This document shows, piece by piece, positions 42,641 through 52,345 of a stretch of DNA of 64,000 bases (position 1 is its first letter; each line of letters opens with the position of its first letter). The DNA comes from Lepidostoma basale (lineage: Eukaryota > Arthropoda > Insecta > Trichoptera > Lepidostomatidae), in assembly GCA_022606425.2 (NCBI GenBank), contig JAHDVF020000988.1, positions 248,001-312,000 on the forward strand, read 5' to 3'. The notes beneath the pieces are model-generated. The model ran no database searches, was not told where the DNA came from, and saw only the letters and a list, made by a program, of their open reading frames with translations. The translations under genes and the position numbers were made by a program.

Positions 42641-42754
42641 TTAAATGAACATTTTGTCACCAGTAGTGAGCGCATCCACGGTGACACGACGTGACAGTTA
42701 CAAAAAGTTACTGCGACAACAAGTCACAGTCAGCGCCTAGCCCAAGGTTTAAAC

Positions 42755-43355
42755 GAGTGAAAACGTCTGTTTTCTAGAAGTTTTATTATATTTTATGTTA
42801 ATAACATGTTTTGCCTGTAAGGAATGCTCGGAACCAATTATTTACAGCTTCGAAGAGATGGTCATCTCATTACCCATTTCGATAAATTAATCAGGAGATA
42901 TTTCGAGAACTCGGCCGTGCTAGAGGGTGTTGGTCTTTTTGTCCCTGATAGATTTCTCCGACAGCGGCAGTACAGATTGTTTTACCTACCGGCCACCAGA
43001 ACAAATCTGCCTCTGGTGACACTGGTGGGAAGAGCAATTTGTCTGCTGAATGCGGTCTCCTCGGAGGTCGACGTCTTTCATATTAGTGAAGATACGTTCA
43101 GGGGACAAATACTTTTGACTTTAGAAAGTATCCTGTCTTCCTAATGTCGAACCATCTCTAATGCGTTTCTGGTATTATGTTGAATTTTTTAATATTTTAC
43201 TTGTACTCAATAGAAACTGATTTGATTTGATTTGATTTGATTGATTTGAACATGTCATTTACAGAAAATATAACAATTTTTTTTAGAAAACAGACGTTTT
43301 CACTGGTATTAATTATTTAATAGAATTTTTACAATATTGTTCAAGAAACAATAAA
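42755..43355. mobile_element. GAAACATGTC-type element split by LINE-F
   Basis: The left arm 42755-42821 (GTGAAAACGTCTGTTTTCTA, ATAACATGTTTTGCCTGTAA) and right arm 43249-43355 (GAACATGTCATTTACAG, GAAAACAGACGTTTTCACTG, TTCAAGAAACAATAAATAG) belong to one palindromic element. The LINE lies between the two GAAAC motifs. Confidence 0.65.
42822..43250 (+). mobile_element. LINE-F C-terminus, 5'-truncated
   Basis: An open frame at 42824-43144 reads ELRRDGHLITHFDKLIRR (with changes), GVGLFVPDRFLRQRQYRLFY, LPATRTNLPLVTLVGRAICL and VDVFHISEDTF, then LTLESILSS and stop. The 3' UTR of about 100 bp ends in four TTTGA-like units. About 100 residues of a non-LTR polymerase C-terminus, the best open LINE-F here. 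Clade not certain (jockey or R1 group). Confidence 0.8.
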
Positions 43356-43734
43356 TAGAATAAAATTAAGGTTACTGCACACTAAATTAATATATGCAAT
43401 TTTATCAACAACTTTAACAAATTGATTCGCTCTGTACTTTAAAAGAGTAAGCATTTTGTAATGATATCAAGTGCCTACAAGAAAACACATGTTTCCTTTA
43501 TAGTTGAGTTGCCTCACTCAATCGAGATATATATGATAAAAACTGACTCGAGTGATCCAATTAAAAAGCTTACAATGTATCCAATTACCGGATCCCGTGA
43601 GATGCGGAATACATATTAATTGTAATTCATTGTTTGATATATGGTCCACAGGTTGGCCTGAATGTATTATGATAAGAGATTGGTGAAGTGTAACATTTTT
43701 GCTGGTTCTTGGTATGCCACTTGGGTCTTTCTAT
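43356..43734. other. Unassigned
   Basis: No frame or repeat recognised. Confidence 0.45.
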
Positions 43735-43975
43735 ATTTTTGCAAACAACGTGTTATTTAAACCCAATTACGGTATACAATTTTAGCTATTGATTCTCATA
43801 ACATCTGATGGATTGCTAGTATATCACCGTTTTTATTGTCACGTGAATTCTACCAGTCCAAAACATCATGAAATTTTTTCACACCGTCATCACCGGGAAT
43901 CGAAACCGAGACCTTCGATGTAGCAGTCATAACTATTATAATTCTACCACGAATGTCACCATGGATGTATACAAT
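43735..43975 (-). mobile_element. SINE1, minus, old copy
   Basis: AAACCCAATTACGGTATACA, ATCACCGTTTTTATTGTCAC and ACCGGGAATCGAAACCGAGA are the reversed body and B box. More diverged than the other copies. Confidence 0.8.
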
Positions 43976-44269
43976 CATATAGGTTGTTTGACTATGCTAT
44001 TTGAAATTTTGAGAACAATAAATACCCCAAAACTCCACCAGTCATGATTTGTGCAAAAATGGTATAAAAAATCATTTAAATAATTATTTATCTTGATCTA
44101 CTCGAGAGTTACGAGAAAGATACTCATAGATATACAAACATAATAAATTGATTCTCTTTCTTGTAAGTTGTGTACAACAAAACATTATTTGAATATCCAT
44201 TAATCTTTGATTCCTTCGATGGATATTGTTACTTGAAATAATAACAGATTTACTTTTAAAATGTGTTGC
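43976..44269. other. Unassigned
   Basis: Minus frame 44084-44392 has no known family and overlaps the hairpin motif. Confidence 0.4.
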
Positions 44270-44312
44270 TGCCCCAAACGATGATAGCAAGCTGCCGAAA
44301 CCAGTTGGAATC
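44270..44312 (+). ncRNA. Decayed hammerhead-like motif
   Basis: ACGATGATAGCAAGCTGCCG then GAAACCAGTT and GG. Derived from the GGCAG/CTGCC family; the stem is reduced to AGCA(A)GCTGC. Confidence 0.35.
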
Positions 44313-45109
44313 ATAAGACAAATGAGTAGAAAAAAAACCAAATCAATTATAACCTTTTGATATATATCTATAGTATATCTATAGTTATACAAATGTAATT
44401 ATTGAAAACCGTACCTTGAACGGACTACAAATTGCTTATGATACTAAATAAAATATATTTATATATTTCATTGATAAATTCTCACCAAAACTTCACGCTA
44501 AAGGACACCCGGCGGAAGTTTTAAAAAGCTGCTGAAATCTGTTTCAATGTCTAGACATTTGATGTTGTGTCATAGTTTATTTTAGGTACCTTGTCCTTCA
44601 ATTATAAAATTACGATCTCTGAAGTTTAAATCTTCGAAGTTGTGGGGGGTACGAAGTTGATTTAAAAAATAATATTTTTGTAATTTGTGAACTAGCACAA
44701 TGCGTAAACTTCCAAAAAACTTCGTAGTCTGTCTACAAAGGATGATTATGAAATAGGAGAAGTATACCAATAGAACGAATACAATGAGTACGAGGGTAGG
44801 TAATCTTGCCAAAGAAAAAGTATATCAAGATCTGTGTTCAAAAACAAACTAGACCTATTATACTTTGTAAGTACTACAAATAAGAGTATCAAGAGTTTGT
44901 ATTTAAATTATCACATGTTTACTTAATTCTAAATAATCATATTTTTTTGGTGGACTCATAGATCAATTAAATATCTTTAATACTTGATATTTAAACCAAA
45001 TTAATTCATGTTTAATGTGAAAGGATGAAGGAATAATATAATACTTAAAAAATATATGTTAAAACAATGCAAATCCTTTCAACGTGGTGGTATAGGCAGT
45101 GGACTTAAT
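44313..45109. other. Unassigned AT-rich DNA
   Basis: Minus frame 44582-44812 is not recognised. Nothing else seen. Confidence 0.45.
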
Positions 45110-45195
45110 AGATGATGATGATATTGTTTTTTGTAGTACCATTTTTGTGAGAGATTCACACCAAGCGCGCTCTTCGAAAGCTTCTCTTAAAAATG
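45110..45195 (-). mobile_element. LINE-G 3' end, minus
   Basis: GATGATGATGAT tail, then GTAGTACCATTTTTGTGAGA and AAGCGCGCTCTTCGAAAGCT. Matches the reverse of 57600-57690. Confidence 0.7.
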
Positions 45196-45214
45196 AAAGG
45201 ATTAGATGTAGCTA

Positions 45215-45310
45215 TAGTGGTACTTTTTACCATTCTTTCTTCATTCATGCTTTTCATGCGTCCAAACCATCTTAATAATCATTTCATTATATACATTCCG
45301 TGTGTAATAC
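45215..45310 (-). mobile_element. LINE-A coding scrap, minus
   Basis: TTTTTACCATTCTTTCTTCA, CATGCGTCCAAACCATCTTA and CATTTCATTATATACATTCC are the reversed WFGHMKRM block. Confidence 0.65.
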
Positions 45311-45329
45311 TATTTATTTAAAAATCAAT

Positions 45330-45445
45330 AACAATCAGGACGACCACATAAAAGTTGGAGAGAATGCTGGACGTCTTCATCACAGGACGAAATTTGATAT
45401 CCTGTCTAAAAAGATTGCAAGACCTACATTAAGGAGAAGAGGAAG
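45330..45445 (+). mobile_element. LINE-D 3' end
   Basis: AGGACGACCACATAAAAGTT, then AGAATGCTGGACGTCTTC and GGAGAAGAGGAAGTAG. Parallels 41640-41775. Confidence 0.65.
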
Positions 45446-46300
45446 TAGTAGAAATAATCAATCTATAGAGATTGTGTAACGATTATGTAACAAGTGTAAT
45501 ACAATATAAAATAAAGGAAATTTTCATTATTTTCCATGAACTTCTACAGCGAAATTTCAATTAACAAATTTCGTTTAGTGTTTTTTCTTTTCTAATATTT
45601 ACGTCGATTTGCGGTGTAATCATGTAAATATGTATTTTACGTAATAAACAATAAATGGGGTTAGATATTGAAAAATGATGCGAATAAAAATGTAATGACC
45701 AAATAAATTAATTACTAAAAGACACGATGTAGAATGTCATGATATTAAGGGCTGGTGGTACGTACATCCTGTCTGGCTATCGTATCGGAAATACTGTGAT
45801 TTAGTTAGTTTTGTGAATTGTGCAAGCTGTAGAAGGACATTATCTACAAGAGGCGGAGTAAATTAGCCAATTAAGACAATCTGGGGGGTCATAGAGTAAA
45901 TTTTCGGCATTCCAGTGGGGCGTTAACAAAAAACTGATCGCCATAACCAGTAACTACTCCCAGATGTTGGGCAGACCACTCCTGTAGTCACGAGGACGCG
46001 AGGCGAGTTTTCTCGTGATAAATAGCGATGTGTATTCATTAAAACTGGCAGAGACGTTTATCAAAAACTGAATTATTTATATCAAATAATAGTTATATGA
46101 TAAAAGCAAAATAAACTTAACTCTTACATTGATCTCCTGTGTATACCAAACACAGATTTAAATATTATATTTGTAACTTACATGTAGTATAAAAATATCA
46201 ATTAAAAAAAGGTTTTAATTTTTTTGATATTTCGTAACAGTTTATAGAAGTGAAATGTTACGGTTTGTGAATATCCTAGCGAGGCGAATTATTTCACTAT
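45446..46300. other. Unique-looking DNA
   Basis: 45525-45590 resembles the tail of a hairpin element (ATGAACTTCTACAGCGAAAT). 45740-46010 is GC-richer (CAAGAGGCGGAGTAAATTAG, AGTCACGAGGACGCGAGGCG), has no long frame, and could be host sequence. Confidence 0.4.
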
Positions 46301-46304
46301 ATTA

Positions 46305-46375
46305 AACTATAATAAAACTTCTAGAAAACTGATGCTTTCACCTATGTATATTATTACTTAATATGGAAAACCTCG
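46305..46375 (+). mobile_element. GAAACATGTC-type element, right-arm scrap
   Basis: AATAAAACTTCTAGAAAACT and TTATTACTTAATATGGAAAA match the right arm of the abundant hairpin family. Confidence 0.5.
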
Positions 46376-46399
46376 TTTTACAAATTTGTAATTATTTGT

Positions 46400-46445
46400 T
46401 TGTAATCCCGACGAAGCCTCGGTGGGTGCGAAACCGATTGGTTTC
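46400..46445 (+). ncRNA. Hammerhead-like motif with CCGACGA box
   Basis: CCGACGA at 46408-46414, extra A, imperfect stem GCCTC-GGTG-GGTGC, GAAACCGATT and GG. Layout kept, stem damaged. Confidence 0.35.
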
Positions 46446-46539
46446 AAGTTTATACATGTTTAAAATATTTAAAAATGTTAGAATTATATAAAATAAAGGG
46501 AATTAATATTAAAAAAAAATATATAGAAAAATACTAAAA

Positions 46540-46842
46540 TAATATTTATTTATTTATTTATTTTGACATAAACGCCGCAAGGGCTTTTACAAAAATGACA
46601 TGTTTAGTTACAAAGGTAATATAAAAATTTGGGCAAATAGACAGACAACTAACATATAACGGCAAAACGGGTTCGATTCCCGGCGATGGCAGTGTGATTG
46701 TCACACTGTCTTTGGTCTGGTGTAGAATTCATGTGACAATAAAATGGCGATAGATTGGCTACCTATCACATGTCACGTGATTCAATATAATAGCTAAAAA
46801 ATAAATTGTGTACAGTAATTGGGTTCAAACGACCTGTTGTAT

Positions 46843-46878
<36 letters not shown>

Positions 46879-47050
46879 ACAAACACGAGAATAAGGATAA
46901 CATAAGAGAAATTAGAAATTACATGAGATAGAAAAGAACATAACATAATATAAATTAGAATTTACATGCATAGGATTGAAAAGAACATAACATGATAGAA
47001 ATTAGAAATTACGAAAAAATAACAACAGTAAGAAACAAAGTGATGGTAAT
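46540..47050 (-). mobile_element. LINE 3' UTR repeat, split by SINE1
   Basis: 46545-46666 (TTATTTATTTATTTTGACAT, AAACGCCGCAAGGGCTTTTA) and 46894-47050 (AGAATAAGGATAACATAAGA) are contiguous in the copy at 39535-39745. Confidence 0.6.
46667..46893 (+). mobile_element. SINE1, 5'-truncated, with long poly(A)
   Basis: Begins at the B box (GGGTTCGATTCCCGGCGATG). The body has CATGTGACAATAAAATGGCG, followed by AATTGGGTTCAAACGACC. It ends in an uninterrupted run of more than 30 A at about 46848-46877. The intact poly(A) suggests a fairly recent insertion. The A box is absent. Confidence 0.9.
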
Positions 47051-47194
47051 TTACCAGTCCAATATGTGACCGGATGATGAATATAAAACAAAGAAGAAGA
47101 CATAGAAAAATGAGTGTACAAAATACATAAAAAACAGTCTGTAGAAAATACTATATTTAGAAAAAACAAGTACATATTATTTATTTATATCATT

Positions 47195-47495
47195 ATATTG
47201 CGTGAGGAACACCAGAATAAGAGAGATATGTGAGTTTGAGGATATTATAAGATGCAGCAGACAGCGAAAAAGGGACTGGTACGGTCATGTTCAAAGAATG
47301 GACGCCACCAGACTCCCCTATAGGTATTGCACTACATAATCAGCCTCATGGGACTCGTCCTCGTGGAAGATTTCCTAAAAGATGGAAGGACAGCTGGGAG
47401 TCTACCTCACAGGAGAAGCAACACTCTGGAGAACAGACCACATTAGTTTACAACCAGGAAGAAGAAGATGAAAAATATATATTAGAAACATAAAA
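47195..47495 (+). mobile_element. LINE-D C-terminus
   Basis: RNTRIREICEFEDIIR, SRQRKRDWYGHVQRMDAT and then PHGTRPRGRFPKRWKDSW are readable across shifted frames, with 3' tail GAAGAAGAAGATGAAAAATA. Close to the copy ending at 60108. Confidence 0.8.
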
Positions 47496-47533
47496 AAAAT
47501 GTACGTACAGTATGTAAAACCGTCGTCGTGCGT

Positions 47534-47775
47534 CGACCTTCGTGGCAGAGTGGTAAGAGCTCTCACTGCCATACCGAAGGTCCCAGGTTCGATTCAAGGC
47601 GATGGCAGTGTGATTGTCACGCTGTCTTTGGTCTGGAATAGTATTCACGTGACAATAAAATGGCGATAGATTGGCTACCTATCACACTCGTTAGAATCAT
47701 TATATAATAGCTAAAATAAATTGTATGCAGTAATTGGGTTCAAACAACCTGTTGTATGCAAGAAAAAAAATTAAG
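47534..47775 (+). mobile_element. SINE1, full length
   Basis: CGTGGCAGAGTGGTAAGAGC (A box TGGCAGAGTGG), AGGTTCGATTC (B box), then CACGTGACAATAAAATGGCG and ATTGGGTTCAAACAACCTGT, A-rich tail. RNA polymerase III internal promoter layout. The best full copy. Tail type differs from 27738 and 38541. Confidence 0.9.
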
Positions 47776-48397
47776 AACAAAACTGAAATCTGTCTGCGCA
47801 TTCGATAAAATTGATTAATGATTGAAACATGAAAAATTATAATGAATCCGTTCCAGAATACAGGAAGAAATTTTACGTTTTATGATTTTGTAAAAGAATG
47901 TATTTATTTATAGAGCAAGTGAAAATTGTACGCCTCAAATGATAGTAATGCGTTATGAAAAGTGATGGTCACTCTATAGTAAAAAGTGAGTACGTTCACC
48001 GCTCTTGTATTGAAGGACATGATTAATGTTGTTTTTGGCTGAAAAACTGTCCGTCGAATGATCAGAAAAAGCATCCGCAAAGATGTCGGACCATCTCAAA
48101 AGGCGCGGATGTCATTGGAGATGAATATGGTAACATGGCTTCGCTTAATAATCTCCCGTGTCACTTCCTGCCTTGTAATATGTTTAAAGGACCCATAAAC
48201 GGGTTTTCAGACCACGAGGAAAGAACGAAGGGAAATATCTAAAGGATCATTTGGGTAGAACGTAAAAAGAGAAAAAATCTAATTATATTTGATCACAATT
48301 AATATTATATTATTAATATAAGTAGTACGTTCGCCATAATCGAAATTTTGAAATAGTCGATGGCTCCACAACATAATGTAAACGGTGAAAATCTGGA
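47776..48397. other. Unassigned
   Basis: 48030-48260 is GC-richer (AAGATGTCGGACCATCTCAA, GGCGCGGATGTCATTGGAGA) and unique, without a long frame. Confidence 0.4.
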
Positions 48398-48478
48398 ACA
48401 AGTGGATGAATTTTTTTATTAAGGAAGTATGTTTACAAAAGATGGGAGAGTGAAGAAGGATATTGGTGTACGAGTATA
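48398..48478 (+). mobile_element. LINE-A internal scrap
   Basis: AATCTGGAACAAGTGGATGA, AGGAAGTATGTTTACAAAAG and ATGGGAGAGTGAAGAAGGAT match 50320-50395, the YLGSMFTKDGRVEKDI block. Confidence 0.75.
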
Positions 48479-48539
48479 TACGAGTATAACACCCCTGATA
48501 TCTATGTATATATTATACTCGTATAAAGGACTCGGTTTA

Positions 48540-48625
48540 TAAATATCGTTTTATTTAATTATTATTTAAAATGAACTTCCATCAAAAGATTTCAGTAAAA
48601 TCATTTGATTACCATAAGTTTTTCA
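48540..48625 (+). mobile_element. Tail of a hairpin element
   Basis: TCGTTTTATTTAATTATTAT, AAAATGAACTTCCATCAAAA and TCATTTGATTACC repeat 34205-34280. The ribozyme-like part is missing. Confidence 0.6.
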
Positions 48626-48699
48626 GTAATTTCTGTTGTAGTTGACTTCCTCAGTCTCATGATTATGATACTTTTAGGAATTCTATGATCTGTTTTATA

Positions 48700-48855
48700 T
48701 AGAATCTCTTCTATATTCGCCATACTTTGTGTTGTAGATGATTTATTTCTCTTTTTCTTTTTTATATACTTTGTATATACAACTATTACATTATTTTTTT
48801 AAAAATTACATAGACATGTTTCGGACAACCAGTCCTTCTTCAGTGATGCGTATTA
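48700..48855 (-). mobile_element. Hairpin element of the 4505 type, minus
   Basis: TATATTCGCCATACTTTGTG, ATACTTTGTATATACAACTA, then the motif, all in the order of 4505-4700 but as a single arm. Confidence 0.6.
48805..48850 (-). ncRNA. Hammerhead-like motif (GGAC/GTCC), canonical core
   Basis: Minus strand: CTGAAGA at 48843-48837, extra A, stem II GGAC-TGGTT-GTCC, GAAACATGTC ending 48813, then TATG. All core bases canonical. Predicted cleavage lies between 48813 and 48812. Confidence 0.55.
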
Positions 48856-49868
48856 TAAAAATACATATTAATATTATAAATTTGTTTACATGATCTGACA
48901 GATGTTATAAATATTTATTTTGGAACGTTTATGCTTTTGTTATAACAAATATTATGATTCAATTTAAAATTTAAAATAATAATTTTAAGTTCTTATTGGG
49001 GTTCAGGTAAACAACTTACAACAAAAAAAAAATCAAAGATTGGACTGGACGTTAAATTTATTTGATTATTTATAATATTTTCTTTATTTTTAATTTCTAA
49101 AATTTCAAGATTGCTCAAAGTTATATTTATATTATTAACATGCAAAAATTTTGATTGCATGTTTTAGAATCGTTTGACAAAATTCCGAAAGCGTAATGAA
49201 TTATTTCGCTTTTCGTGTTTAAAAAAATCCATCTTCGCATAACTATTGCTAGTTATTGTCCATAGCCTCTTAAGGGATTAGTCAAAATAATCATTATGGT
49301 TCTCCGGTGACGACAAATATGAAAATTATTAATGGTTCTCTAGTATTTTCATTGACGAATGTACCGCGCGGCTCAATGGCCATGGCGATATGATTAATGT
49401 ACGTATCATGAAACCTTTGTCGGTGTATCGCACCAACTGGCTCGCGAAAGAAATGTATTATTTCACGAAAGACTACTACATTATTGCTTATAACTAAAAT
49501 ATATAATACAACACGATATAATACAAGGTATACTTATTTATAATGGGTTGTTAAGTGAACCAAGTTGCCAGCTATCACTGTAAGTTCAAGGCTGTCAAAA
49601 ATTCCAGGGTTCGGATTGACTTAAAAAACTTAACACAGCGAAGATTTAATGAATGATAAAATGCCTTCCGCTATACTATACATGGTGAACCCACTGCTAC
49701 GTTAGGGGTAAAAAAAATATGAAATATTTTGTATAAATTAATGAAAATAGCTATTACGCCGCATTTTTTTTTACGAACGGCCAACCGGTTGCGGTACGAT
49801 ACTTAGTTATTTATTTTTTAATACACTTAAGCCGTTAACACTAAAAAAATTCAAAATTTAAACACTAA
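48856..49868. other. Unassigned
   Basis: 49240-49700 is less AT-rich and unique (TACCGCGCGGCTCAATGGCC, GGTGTATCGCACCAACTGGC), with no long frame. A possible decayed GAAAC-type hairpin at 49780-49800 was not convincing. Confidence 0.4.
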
Positions 49869-49869
49869 A

Positions 49870-50290
49870 TAATTCGAATGAAAACGTCTGTTTTCTAGAA
49901 GTTTTTATTTTCTTCTTGTATACAACAAGTCGTTTGAACCCAATTACTGGTACACATTATTTTTAGCTATTATATTGATGATTCACATGACATGTGATAG
50001 GTAGCCAATCTATCGCCATTTTATTGTCAGGTGAATTCTACACCAGACCAAAGACAGTGTGACAATCACACTGCCATCGCCGGGAATCGAACCCGGGACC
50101 TTCAGTATGGAATTCAGAGCTCTTACCACTCTGCCACGAAGGTAGTCGGGAATGACATGTTTCCCTTCATTGATAATGCCTTAGACAGGCGCCACATGTC
50201 ATTTCCATAAATTATAATAAAACATATATAAAACAGGCGTTTTCATTCTTGTAAATTATAAAATATGATGTTTTACATCATTGGTCAAGA
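49870..50290. mobile_element. GAAACATGTC-type element split by SINE1
   Basis: The left arm 49876-49912 (AATGAAAACGTCTGTTTTCT) is separated by a SINE from GGGAATGACATGTTTCCCTT (50149) and TTGATAATGCCTTAGACAGG. The right arm follows (AAACAGGCGTTTTCATTCTT, GGTCAAGAAACTATAA). Confidence 0.65.
49913..50148 (-). mobile_element. SINE1, minus, full length
   Basis: Read on the minus strand: CGTGGCAGAGTGGTAAGAGC, GGGTTCGATTCCCGGCGATG, CACCTGACAATAAAATGGCG, and AATTGGGTTCAAACGACT, ending in an A-rich tail (reverse of TTTTATTTTCTTCTTGTA). Confidence 0.9.
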
Positions 50291-50299
50291 AACTATAAT

Positions 50300-50990
50300 T
50301 AAATTAAAATTTAGTGAAAATCTGGAACAAGCGGATGAATTTGTTTATTTAGGAAGTATGTTTACAAAGGATGGGAGAGTGGAGAAGGATATTGAAAGAA
50401 GGGTTGGGGCAGGCAACAGAATAAATGGTGCACTTAAAGTTGTCATCGCAAACAAAAGCCTATCCAAAAAGCTAAGATGGCAGTGCACAATGGTGTTCTT
50501 GTGCCGACCCTTATGTATGGAAGTGAAGCATGGAACTGGCAAAAGAAGGATGAAAGTAGAATAAATGCAGTAGAAATGAGATCTCTAAGACGAATGTGTG
50601 GCAAATCAAAAATAGAGTGTCAAATGCAAGTATAAGAAGTGAATGCGGTGGGAATGAAAGTGTTATGAACAAAATAAGGAAAGGGTCATTAAGATGGTTT
50701 GGACACATGGAAAGAATGAGTGAAGACAGAATGGTGAAGAAAGTATATGTAAACGGCGTGAACGGAGCTAGAAATAGAGGAAGACCGATGAAAGCGTGGC
50801 ACGATCAAATCAATTAAATATTAAATGTCAGTCACGTGAGGAGTCGAAGAAATCGACGTGCGTGCATGACAAGATGTATGAATGTAGAGGAAGCGAGAAA
50901 AGTATGTCAGGACAGAACAGTGTGGCGTTCTATTCTTTCTGCCTGCACCTCCGGGGAGACGGCGTGATGGTTAGTAAGTTAGTTAGTTTT
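50300..50990 (+). mobile_element. LINE-A, longest copy, with TTAG tail
   Basis: Frames read ENLEQADEFVYLGSMFTKDG, RVEKDIERRVGAGNRINGAL and KKLRWQCTMVFL; then VEMRSLRRMCG, KIRKGSLRWFGHMERMSEDR, MVKKVYVNGVNGARNRGRP and MNVEEARKVCQDRTVWR. This is the segment after the RT palm domain through the end of an RTE-like polymerase. At least two frameshifts (near 50480 and 50820). It ends CGGGGAGACGGCGTGATGG and TTAGTTAGTTTT, directly followed by the 133-bp array. Confidence 0.85.
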
Positions 50991-51009
50991 TCATATTATG
51001 AGTATATTT

Positions 51010-51052
51010 TTCTCGACATGTTTCGAAGGTTTTATACCTTTATCACCAGGAG
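51010..51052 (-). ncRNA. Hammerhead-like motif, array unit 1
   Basis: Minus strand: CTGGTGA (A6 to G), TA, stem II AAGGT-ATAAA-ACCTT, C, GAAACATGTC and G. One core deviation. The 14648 relative has GAAGGT/ACCTTC. Confidence 0.45.
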
Positions 51053-51142
51053 AACGATACATAAAAATTATTAAACTTACATCGTTCTTCCGAAGATGAA
51101 GAAAACGTGTCCACAAAAATTATTCATATTATGAGTATATTT

Positions 51143-51185
51143 TTTTCGACATGTTTCGAAGGTTTTATACCTTTATCACCAGGAG
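51143..51185 (-). ncRNA. Hammerhead-like motif, array unit 2
   Basis: Same as unit 1, 133 bp on. Confidence 0.45.
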
Positions 51186-51275
51186 AACGATACATAAAAA
51201 TTATTAAACTTACATCGTTCTTCCGAAGATGAAGAAAACGTGTCCACAAAAATTATTCATATTATGAGTATATTT

Positions 51276-51318
51276 TTTTCGACATGTTTCGAAGGTTTTA
51301 TACCTTTATCACCAGGAG
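51276..51318 (-). ncRNA. Hammerhead-like motif, array unit 3
   Basis: Same as unit 1, 266 bp on. Confidence 0.45.
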
Positions 51319-51389
51319 AACGATACATAAAAATTATTAAACTTACATCGTTCTTCCGAAGATGAAGAAAACGTGTCCACAAAAACAAA

Positions 51390-52185
51390 TTTAATAAACA
51401 ATATTTTAATTCATTGAAAAAAATCGTAAATATTCATACATTGGTTGGCCCTAACATTGATTAGATGACATATGGTAAGTAGAAGCGTTTTGATCTATAT
51501 GCCTTGGATAGAGACTATAGAATATCAAGCCTTTGTTTATCGCTTAGTAATATTCAAAGTACGTGCTATTAACCATCTAAAAACATTCAATCTGTGAATT
51601 CATTGTAAAACACTTAAAATGTTCTGGATGAGCGCGAAAAGCAACAATGTTCTTAGAAAAGGCGAGCATTAAAATAAGATATATGAAATACTTGAGTAAT
51701 CTGTAAAGATTACTCAAGTACTTAGGTAATGTAAAGGCATTTTTTTTATCTGATGTTAACTTGGAATTGGACTTGGATCTTCTGGTTTATAGAGGTTCAG
51801 CTCTAATGGCTATTCCTCTTACGTCTGTAGGAAACATTGTTGGAATGTGATTTGGTAGTTGTTTTATGATGGGGCTAAATGTATGGCCACGGGTGTCCCT
51901 CCGAAAAAGGGCGAAGGGGGATTTAAGGTTTATGATAGAATCTTACGTTATTGTCAAGGAATTGAAGACCAGTAAGGGTTGGGATTGTATTTACAAAAAA
52001 AGTCTGTTCCCGAGGGGAAGATAAGAGGAGCAGTGCCTGGATGGAGTTGTGGTATGATTACATTGCGCTTTGATTAGGTACTGGTGAAATATGATTATAA
52101 GAAGACGATATTTTTGCGAATTAACACAGATGATATGAAATGAGTACTTTGAATGAAAGAAATATATATATTATATAATATAATG
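51390..52185. other. Unassigned; a possible TE fragment at 51750-52080
   Basis: 51750-52080 has more even composition (GGGGCTAAATGTATGGCCAC, AGAGGAGCAGTGCCTGGATG). The minus strand has a short stretch reading FRRDTRGHTFSPIIKQLPN, which I cannot place. Confidence 0.35.
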
Positions 52186-52189
52186 TAAC

Positions 52190-52262
52190 GAACTAAATAA
52201 CCATCCCATCATCTATCCGTAGGGGTAGGCAGGAAGAATAGACCGTCACACTGTTCTTTCCT
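52190..52262 (-). mobile_element. LINE-A 3' UTR, minus
   Basis: ACTAAATAACCATCCCATCA, CCGTAGGGGTAGGCAGGAAG and CCGTCACACTGTTCTTTCCT. Only the 3' UTR remains, ending against a hairpin-element tail. Confidence 0.75.
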
Positions 52263-52264
52263 GT

Positions 52265-52345
52265 CATTAAATTCAAACTAAATTAATTTATCAAATGATT
52301 TTACTGAAATCTTTTGATTGTAGTTCATTTTAAATAACAACAACA
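52265..52345 (-). mobile_element. Tail of a hairpin element, minus
   Basis: TTATCAAATGATTTTACTGA, AATCTTTTGATTGTAGTTCA and TTTTAAATAAC are the reverse of 34205-34280. It lies between two LINE-A 3' ends. Confidence 0.6.

Larger units (their letters stand above)
42002..42743. mobile_element. PIF/Harbinger DNA transposon, internally deleted
   Basis: Terminal inverted repeats of about 85 bp. The left starts AGCCCCCGCTAATTATTACA and holds CAGTAACATTTTGT and TGCGCTCACT. The right end, read inwards, starts GGGCTAGGCGCTGAC and holds CAGTAACTTTTTGT and TGCGCTCACT in the same order and spacing. Inside are the start of a MADF protein (plus) and the start of the transposase (minus), joined back to back with the rest of both lost. 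The flanks read AAG on both sides (41999-42001, 42744-42746), a possible 3-bp target duplication, although the family usually duplicates TAA or TTA-like triplets. Confidence 0.75.
50991..51389 (-). repeat. Three tandem 133-bp units, each with a hammerhead-like motif
   Basis: The sequence CGACATGTTTCGAAGG recurs at 51014, 51147 and 51280, exactly 133 bp apart. The units are nearly identical over their full length (TCATATTATGAGTATATTTT to AAAACGTGTCCACAAAAA), so amplification was recent. Each also holds CCGAAGATGAAGAAAACGTG, a possible stem-less relic of a second, oppositely oriented motif. Confidence 0.9.

Noticed and set aside
49780..49805. Hammerhead-like motif around AACCGGTTGC
   Set aside because: No GAAAC and no CTGANGA box in the right spacing.
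51750..52080. Coding fragment of a retroelement
   Set aside because: A short FRRDTRGH stretch is suggestive but cannot be placed in any family, so it is left unassigned.
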